From Takakia lepidozioides (lineage: Eukaryota > Streptophyta > Takakiopsida > Takakiales > Takakiaceae): a stretch of DNA of 64,000 nucleotides. This document shows, in pieces, positions 57,514-64,000 of this stretch. The notes beneath the pieces were generated by a model. It worked only from the letters and a program-made list of their open reading frames with translations. It ran no database searches and was not told where the DNA came from. Within the stretch, counting starts at the first letter, position 1, and each line of letters opens with the position of its first letter. A program made the position numbers and the translations under genes. The stretch spans positions 10,540,001 through 10,604,000 of the forward strand of contig CM060733.1 in NCBI GenBank assembly GCA_030704615.1. The letters are read 5' to 3'.

Positions 57514-58230
57514 ATTGTACTCATAAGACGTTGTTTGCCGTAGCCTTGTGGCCATTGACCCCACGCCCAGTTTGAGCGGAAACAAAAGGGACAGAACCTG
57601 CCTCTGTCAGGGGCTGACGTTGGTGGTAAGACTTACCTTCATATATAGAATTAATCCGGGTTTTCCAGATATCCTCTAGAAATCCCTTCACACAAGCATC
57701 AAACTGCTGTGTGTGATTTGCCCAATAACTAGGCCTCAGGAGGGCCTGGGCTTTTGGCTCAGCCTTGAGACTTTCAAAGTTGGTAAACAGAGGTACAAGC
57801 ACAATTCCCTTGATAGATTTGAAGAGAGCGTCTCTTTGGTGAGAGAACCCCGGACAGTGTATCAGGAAATGAGTAATGTCTTCAGATTGCCCACACAACG
57901 GGCAATTGCACTCTCTCTTTCCTCTTTGCTTCTGTTTGCTGTTCAAAGGTAGGCTTCCTGCCCTGAGTTTAAATTTCAGTCTAGTGCCGAGAGTGGGTAG
58001 ACCCTTGAGGTCATCCAAGATGTCCTCCCCCATGTCACTGACTGGAAACAAGTTCAGGGAAGTTTTTTGCCTAACTTCATTTTCATCAGACAATCTCATG
58101 GCAATAGACATGGCTTTGGACACTACAGCCTCTAAGTCAGATTTATCAACCCGTATTGCAGATCCGTACACCAAGGCAGGTCTAATAATGCGACAAAGCA
58201 TGGTTTTCTTAACCTCAGAGTTGACCCCTC
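57514..58230 (-). pseudogene. 5'-truncated LINE insertion with target-site duplication
   Basis: This is the same family as the LINE at 8.5-11.8 kb (MLCRIIRPALVYGSAI, then MRLSDENEVRQKTSLNLFPV). It continues into the C-terminal zinc-binding part missing there (CNCPLCGQSEDITHFLIHC) and a stop at 57521. TGCAGAAAAAGTTAAAAAG directly flanks it (57495-57513 and 58231-58249). About 170 codons are deleted between the AIRVD and KSDLEAV segments at a GATAA microhomology. This looks like a true retrotransposed 5'-truncated copy. Confidence 0.88.
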
Positions 58231-58253
58231 TGCAGAAAAAGTTAAAAAGAGAG

Positions 58254-58336
58254 AGGGGGCAACAAAGAAAAAAGAAAAAGGTGGGGGAGGGGGCTCAGTC
58301 ACTCCCCCCACCTTCCTCTCACTCCCTCTTTGTTTC
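58254..58336. repeat. Foldback element, copy 2
   Basis: GGGGGCAACAAAG, A-rich, GGTGGGGGAGGGGG, CTCAGTCAC, CCCCCCACC and CTTTGTTTCC: a shorter version of the same palindrome, directly after the LINE fragment. Confidence 0.7.
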
Positions 58337-58429
58337 CTGATCTCTCCCTCTCACTCCCTCTTTCTGTCCCTCTCTCTCCCTCTCTCCAACTACTTGTTTG
58401 GGATTATCAATTTTTTTTTTCCATAATAC

Positions 58430-58680
58430 CTATTTTGGAAATACTATATATTTTTAATCCATGATGGAATTTTTAAGGTTTCATCCATACTGGATGAAAT
58501 TTCTGTTATAACCATAACTGGATGATTTATAGGCAGATATGCATTTCAATGCATATTAGGTTTATGTTCCTTTGATTTAAACCTATTGAATGCCCATTTT
58601 TCATCCTGGTCTGATATCATCCATACCGGATGGTGGATGAAATCACGGGAGGTTTTCCTTAAGCGTCTCTCTGCCCTAGA
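58430..58680. repeat. TTTCATCC / GGATGAAA repeats
   Basis: CATCCATACTGGATGAAAT, CATCCATACCGGATGG and related palindromic words recur. Equivalent words fill 62310-62960 and the window's right end, so 58.4-62.96 kb may be one element with such repeats at both ends. Confidence 0.55.
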
Positions 58681-58689
58681 CACAGCACG

Positions 58690-59210
58690 ATATCGTGCGT
58701 GTTTTTTTCTCTGGAAGAGGGCGATGGTGGACGAATGCTCGAGCAGTAAGATCCGAGCGGGTGTTTTCTTGTTTTTGGAACGCGCGATGACGGCAGGCAC
58801 TTTCATCTCCCGCGATGGCAAATGACATACTGTTGTGTTTGCCTACGTTTTTCCTCATTGATGAAGCAGCGGCGGTTATGGAGGTGGGGAAGCGGCCTGT
58901 ATTATCAAGATACAACCTATCCTCAACTCTCCTCCCGTTGCATTCTGTTGTGCTCGTTCAAATTTAGATGATGAACACCGCAGCGTCCTACTCCACAAAA
59001 GATTGAGGTTCTTTGTGGTGTCACATCTATGCTTTCTTCTGCTGGTTCTGTGATCTTTGCATGCTTTATGGCTCATACCTGACATGGATAGCAACTGTGA
59101 AATCCTGTAATTCACCTCGCGCATCCTCACTGACGCACAAAACATTTTTTGTGTTTGTTTTTGGGACGGGCGCAGGTGAGGGATTTCACTTGGCATGAAC
59201 TCTTTGGCTT
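58690..59210. other. No identified gene
   Basis: Frames of 60-106 codons on both strands lack any recognisable motif. Confidence 0.35.
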
Positions 59211-60350
59211 GCAGATGATCTGGTTACTGCAGGAGGGATAAGATATGCTGCAAGCTGCCGTTGTTGCAATTTTCTGCTTCAAAGCTGCTTCAAGGGGGAT
59301 ATGCCTTAAACCTTTACTTTGATTTCTGGTTCTTTGTAACCAAATCTGTTAAGTCAGGGAAGTAAATGGGCTGGGCCTCCTAGAAATCAGACCTCATTGT
59401 GAAGGTTCGGGCTGGTTGTGATGACAAGGGTTTGGTGGTGCAAGTGTGACATTGGATGCATTTTTCCAAACCTGTTTTCTGGCCTTTTGGAGAGTCAGAC
59501 AGTGCTGTTTATGCCTCACCAGTTTAGAATGTATTAAGTAAGGCATTGGGTAAGCCTTTTTAAGAACACATACATTCTTTCAGGCTCCCCCATGGAGATT
59601 ATAACCTGATTACAGACTGGTATTTTTGAGGATCTCTCTAAAACTTGGCAGTATTTTGGATAAGGCACTGGGATACATACCCTAGCCCTGCATCTACTTA
59701 TGGAAGTACAATCAGTTCAGCTTGTGCTTTTAGGAACATACAAGTCCTTTAAAGCTGTAATAGGGAATTGTTTTCATCAAAGCTCTCACTCTTAGGCCTG
59801 CTGGAATGGTTTTCTCAAAGACCTGTTGAGCTTACAACATACTTGTTTAAGCTATTTGAACCCTGGAATTACCAAGCCAGTATTTTTGAAGGGCTTTTTT
59901 GATTCCAAACTGTATTCTTAAGCTCCCCCCAGAGATTGGGAATGTGACATGGTAATGACTTACGGGTTTTTGTATGATCATCACAGCATTTGCCCTCTGT
60001 TTGGTTGTTGTAAGCCACTGGAACACTTACAACTCTTATTTAAAACTCAGTATGTTTTAAATAAAGTGGTTCAAACTTTGATTGATTGACTGTATGCAAA
60101 CGTGCATATATTCTTCAGAACCTTACAGGCTCATGCTATGTGTTTGTTTTTTTAAAAGACCCCACCCTCCCACCCTATGATTTCAAGAACTTTGAAATCC
60201 AGTCTCTTTTATTTAAGATGAACTATTTATGGAGGGGAAGTGTTAACATGATATAAGGATACCTTGTAATTTAAGGATTTTTTTTCTGGGATTGTACATG
60301 TAAGGAGATGTTTGACAATGCCTTGTAATGAGGCTGCTATGTCATTTTTC
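59210..60350. other. Non-coding
   Basis: Loosely repeated phrases such as AAGAACACATACATTCTTTCA and AGGAACATACAAGTCCTTTAA are the only structure. No open frame of plausible composition. Confidence 0.45.
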
Positions 60351-60351
60351 T

Positions 60352-60572
60352 TGACAATGACTTTTACTAAGTCTTGTCTATGTCTTGACATGACATGAAT
60401 ATCTTCTCTCTCTCTCCTCTCTTTCGTGCTGCTCACAAAAAAAAAAAAAAAAAAAAAAACCACAGAAGGAAAGAGGGGGTAGAAAAAGTTAATAAGAGAG
60501 AGGGAGAGAGTGGGAAGATATTCATGTCATGTCAAGACATGGACAAGACCAACTAGGGTCATTGTCAATTAA
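60352..60572. repeat. Inverted repeat around a poly-A run
   Basis: TGTCTTGACATGACATGAAT and the following TATCTTC (to 60404) are the reverse complement of 60511-60541, with weaker pairing outward to CTTGACAATGAC / GTCATTGTCAA. The middle holds CT- and GA-rich tracts and an A run of about 23. Confidence 0.75.
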
Positions 60573-60579
60573 AGACATA

Positions 60580-62040
60580 AACAGCCCCATGACAGGGCAC
60601 CATCTACCATTTCCAGTCTTGTCATAACCCACCAAGTGACACCACCCATTCAGTCATGATAAAACAGGGTGGGAGGGCGGGGTATGTTCATAATCAGATT
60701 CATGTCATGTACCCAAGTGACCCTTATGCACAATATAAGTCAGATTGCAGCCTCAAATTACATCATCCATAGTTATCCATAAGATATGCACCATGCAATA
60801 TATCATGGGCATATAAGAGTATCTTGCCACATTACAGATCCAAGATATGCACACACAAGTACCTTGAGGTGATCCAAGACAAGCATTATGCAAAGTAGGT
60901 AAGAACAGTCTGCCTTGCAACACATTCAGTGAGTGTTCACACGGCAGCAAGAAGGACCAGCCTGCAATTAATTACACTTCAGGCCTGCCACCAAGTACAC
61001 TTCTTGGGCAAGGTAAGCCATATTACAGCTTCACATTTGGCCAAATGTAAGCACCCAAAAGCATGCACCTTGCAAAGCCTTCTGGGTATGTAAGAACAGT
61101 CTGTCATTGTATATATTCAGGACCTGTGCACATAGGACTCTTGCATGGAAGAAAGGTCTGTCTTGTCACAACATCCAGATCTGGACACACACACACTTTG
61201 AGTGTCCAAGACCAAGCCCACTTGGCCAAGATAAATCATACAATGTAGGTGGTTGTTTAAATGGAAAAATAGAGTAAATAATCATTGTCCAGAGTCCTTT
61301 AGAGCTTACTGTCATTGTATCACAGGAGGCTAATGCCATGTTTTGCAAATAGAACCTCACTATGCTCCATTCCACAACAAAACCAGGTCTGAAAACAAAC
61401 TGTCACTGCCTTATCAGTCTGTCACTGCCTTATCAGGCTGTCTTCTTTAACAAAACTCAGGTTTCCTCATCCTTATAGCAAAACAACCATTTATGACTTG
61501 TCCCTTACACCATCAATCCTCTTTTAAGGCCAAAAAGAAGGGAATCGAGTCTAAAAATCCACAGGCAAAGCTGTCAAAGACTCAAGACAAGGTAGGATTC
61601 ACATGCAGTGCTGCATGAGACAAAGCTGCCAGGCCAAAGTGCTCCATCAGCAACAGCAAAAGATAAGTCAAAAGCCAGCATTATCATGTCAAACCGGGAG
61701 CAAGCGGGCCAAAATCGGGGCTGCAAGCAGCAGCAGTATGTTCCTTTTGCACACATCCTTATCTGCAAGCTCAAGAGAATTCAAAGTAGGTAGGGATCCT
61801 CACCTGGTCCCATCACAAGCCCCCACAAAAACCAATGGGTTAGTGAGGATTGTGGAACCCCAGGTGAATCACAGACCCCTACACTTGTTATCGATGTCAA
61901 CTAAGAACCCCAAGAGAAAGAGAGAGAAAGATATGAAGTAAAAGGAACCCTAATCGCCAAAAAAACCTTGAGCGATTAAGGTAACACTGCGCCATCGCCA
62001 CCAACACGCCCCTCCAGCACAGCTAAGGAGAAGCGAAGCA
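60580..62040. other. No identified gene
   Basis: Several short frames without motif. Repetitive phrases such as AACAGTCTG(C/T)C and CTGTCACTGCCTTATCAG (tandem, 61401-61437) occur. Confidence 0.4.
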
Positions 62041-62050
62041 TACAAATGCT

Positions 62051-62233
62051 ATGTCTAAGAAGGGAGAGGGAGCGATATACTTCCCCACCAAAGCGCCGCT
62101 GCGAAACATAAAAGCCAGAGGAGGGAAAGGGATGATGCCATCACAGCAGGTTCTCCCGCCTGTGAGAAGAGACAAGACGCCGCCATTGCGCATCCCCAGG
62201 AGCTCGTCTGGCATGAAGCAGCAGACAGGGTAG
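62051..62233 (+). CDS. Short basic hypothetical ORF
   Basis: 60 codons beginning MSKKGEGAIYFPTKAPLRN, basic and proline-containing, with plausible codon choice. It reads on past the TAG at 62231-62233 for another 30 codons. It could be the first exon of a gene carried by the TTTCATCC-repeat element. Family unknown. Confidence 0.25.
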   Translation: MSKKGEGAIYFPTKAPLRNIKARGGKGMMPSQQVLPPVRRDKTPPLRIPRSSSGMKQQTG

Positions 62234-62309
62234 CAGCAGGGCTCAGACGCCATAACTCGCGAGCTCAGCAGCACGAGAAATGCAGCTGACAGCGGGAGAG
62301 ACACCCTAG

Positions 62310-62960
62310 GGCAGAGCCCGATTTTTCATCCGTAGGATGAATAATCAATACCCTTTTTAAGAACCCGACGGATGTCATCCGTTAGCTAGGTTTAAACAGT
62401 AGATTATAGGGTAGGAGTTAGGGTTTCACTCCTTAATTAGCAATAATTAAGGGTAATTAGAAAAATCTCCATGGCCATCATAAGCTGCTTTTTTCATCCG
62501 GTCCAGATGAAAAAAAAAATAGGTTCATTTGTTTGGATGAGGTCCATCAGCAGGATGAAAAATTAGTATCCATCATCCAGGGCAGCGGTTTTTCATCCTA
62601 ACAGATAATTCGTCATCCCTTAAGAGAAAGCCTCATCCAGTACGGAAAAAAAGCGTAAAAGGGGAAATAAAACGAATTCAAATCCTGGTATTTTTCATCC
62701 GGCATGGATGGAAAAAATTATAGATAGGATGCCAGTGTCATAACCCTTATGGAGGTAATTCCTCATTCTCTGGTGACCCATCTGATAGATGAAAGTCAAT
62801 AAAAGAGGAATGAAAAATTATAAGTCCTTTTTAAAGGTACTTTAGTGTCCACCCAGGTGATTCTTCCGGTATGGATAGAAGACCTTTACAAGTCGGGTGA
62901 AAACACCTTTTAGAGTCCATCTGGTATAGATGGAAAATCATGAAAAGAACACCGATGCAA
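62310..62960. repeat. TTTTTCATCC repeat region
   Basis: At least ten CATCC or GGATG words, many in TTTTTCATCCGG, GGATGAAAAA or CATCCGG(C/T) contexts, in both orientations. It resembles 58430-58680 and 63940-64000. Confidence 0.6.
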
Positions 62961-62995
62961 CCGGCCAGTTCCGAGGAGGGAGACAGAGGGAGAGA

Positions 62996-63052
62996 GGGGG
63001 CAACAATGAAAAAAAATGGGTGGGGGGGGGGGGGGGGGGTCAGATGGTGGGG
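62996..63052. repeat. Half foldback element, copy 3
   Basis: GAGGGGGCAACAATG, an A run, GGGT and poly-G, interrupted where LINE sequence begins. Confidence 0.65.
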
Positions 63053-63760
63053 TCAGCTGCAGCATATGTCCAACACCAGATATCCTAAGTTAATCGACTC
63101 TATATCTTGGAAACAGGACCGCCCACCAACCTGTCAAACAGGCTAAGTCCTGGCAAAAGACAGTAGAAGAGATTCTCAAGGATCTGGACCTGGAACCGCA
63201 AGTCTTCACCTTGCCGGATAAATCTGACTTAGAGGCTGTAGTGTCCTACCATGTCTGTTGCCATGAGATTGTCTGATGAAATGAAGTTAGGCAAAAAACT
63301 TCCCTGAACTTGTTTCCAGTCAGTGACATGGGGGAGGACATCTTGGATGACCTCAAGGTCTACCCACTCTCGGAACTAGACTGAAATTTAAACTCAGGGC
63401 AGGAAGCCTACCTTTGAACAACAAACAGAAGCAGAGAGGAAAGGGAGAGTGCAATTGCCCGTTGTGTGGGCAATCTGAAGACAATACTCATTTTCTGATA
63501 CACTATCCGGTGTTCTCTCACCAAAGAGATGCTCTCTTCTAATCTATCAAGGGAATTGTGCATGAAAAAGTCGAGGCTGAGCCAAAAGCCCAGCCCCTTC
63601 TAAGGCCTAGTTTTTGGGCATCTCACACACAGCCGATTGATGCTTATGTGAAGGGATTTGTAAAGGATATCTGGAAAACCCGGATTAATTCTATATGTGA
63701 AGGTAAGTCTTACTACCAACGTCAGCCCCTGACAGAGGTAGGATCTGTCCCTTTTGTTTC
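63042..63760 (+). pseudogene. LINE 3' fragment, second truncated copy
   Basis: This reads VRWWGQLQHMSNTRYPKLID, then, in changing frames, KSWQKTVEEILKDLDLEPQV, DKSDLEAVVS and AYVKGFVKDIWKTRINSI. All match the LINE copies at 8.5 and 57.5 kb. Several indels and stops. Both sides are bordered by GAGAGGGGGCAACAA-type foldback sequence. Confidence 0.85.
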
Positions 63761-63768
63761 CCCAAGAG

Positions 63769-63881
63769 AGGGGGCAACAAAGGGAAAAAAAAAAAATGTG
63801 GGGGGGGGGGGGGGTGACTGAGCAGCAGCTGCTGCTCAGTCACTCCTCCCCCCCACCTTTTTTCTTTTCTTTGTTGCCCCC
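63769..63881. repeat. Foldback element, copy 4, nearly perfect palindrome
   Basis: GGGGGCAACAAAG, A-rich, poly-G, then TGACTGAGCAGC directly abutting its complement GCTGCTCAGTCA (with AGCT at the centre), poly-C, T-rich, CTTTGTTGCCCCC. This is the most complete copy and defines the element at about 113 bp. Confidence 0.85.
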
Positions 63882-64000
63882 TGATGTCTCCCTGATGTCT
63901 CCCTCTCTCTCCCTCTCTCCCTCTCCCTCTATAACTCTTTGGATTTCATCTGGCCTTAACCTTTTGAGGTTATTTAGTTTTTCATCCCAACCTTTTTCAT

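Noticed and set aside
57300-57524. Arg/Glu-rich minus-strand ORF
   Set aside because: Translation of a CCCTCTCT simple repeat.

Overview
The window is nuclear DNA of a land plant. It has intron-split genes with GT-AG junctions, a plastid-targeted malate dehydrogenase, decayed PLS-type pentatricopeptide repeat (PPR) sequences, and dense plant transposons (LINE, MULE-like, CACTA, piggyBac-like, tRNA-derived SINEs, MITEs). The PPR remnants and repeat content suggest a fern or another seed-free plant, but that is inference and the species cannot be named from sequence alone. Two genes look intact and ordinary: a seven-exon plastid NAD-malate dehydrogenase (26128-29955, +) and a single-exon SDHAF1-like LYR protein (32061-32318, -). 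Nearly everything else is mobile DNA or its debris.

Layout. 1-4.5 kb: coding-like minus-strand fragments I cannot name, with a dead PPR gene among them. 4850-13090: one 8.2 kb element with about 340 bp terminal inverted repeats, subterminal tandem repeats and near-matching 9 bp flanks; a frameshifted LINE lies inside it. 13.1-16.6 kb: MITEs and low-complexity repeats. 16.6-24.25 kb: a MULE-like element with two divergent genes. One is a SWIM-finger transposase (-). The other is an eight- or nine-exon gene (+) for a ParB-like domain joined to a DNA-methyltransferase-like domain. An array of 116 bp palindrome-bearing repeats separates them, and a captured PPR fragment lies near the right end. 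24.5-26 kb: a second MITE copy and a SINE. 26.1-30 kb: malate dehydrogenase. 30.7-31.5 kb: a piggyBac-like non-autonomous element with TTAA flanks. 32-33.2 kb: SDHAF1 and an ACGT-core tandem repeat. 34-36 kb: a PPR remnant and a second SINE. 37.3-38.9 kb: LINE ORF1-like DUF4283 plus zinc-knuckle sequence. 39-42.5 kb: a second copy of the MULE-like transposase. 42.9-44.3 kb: hairpin-bearing tandem repeats. 45.2-46 kb: a two-exon unknown. 47.1-51.74 kb: an inverted second copy of the ParB-methyltransferase gene, 5' truncated against PPR debris that runs to 53.67 kb and includes a recent tandem duplication. 53.96-57.1 kb: a CACTA terminus and its accessory gene. 57.2-64 kb: poly-G foldback elements, two LINE 3' fragments, and TTTCATCC-rich repeats.

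The main point of interest is the gene pairing in the MULE-like family. The methyltransferase-like gene is preserved in two diverged copies with matching exon boundaries and matching stop codon. It combines a ParB/sulfiredoxin-type GNHR motif with a C-terminal SAM-binding motif (VLDLSMGTG, then GIEGD), a layout familiar from bacterial and phage ParB-methylase proteins. Both copies are broken by different lesions, so a working member, if there is one, lies elsewhere in the genome. A plausible role is modifying element or host DNA, or countering silencing; this is inference only.
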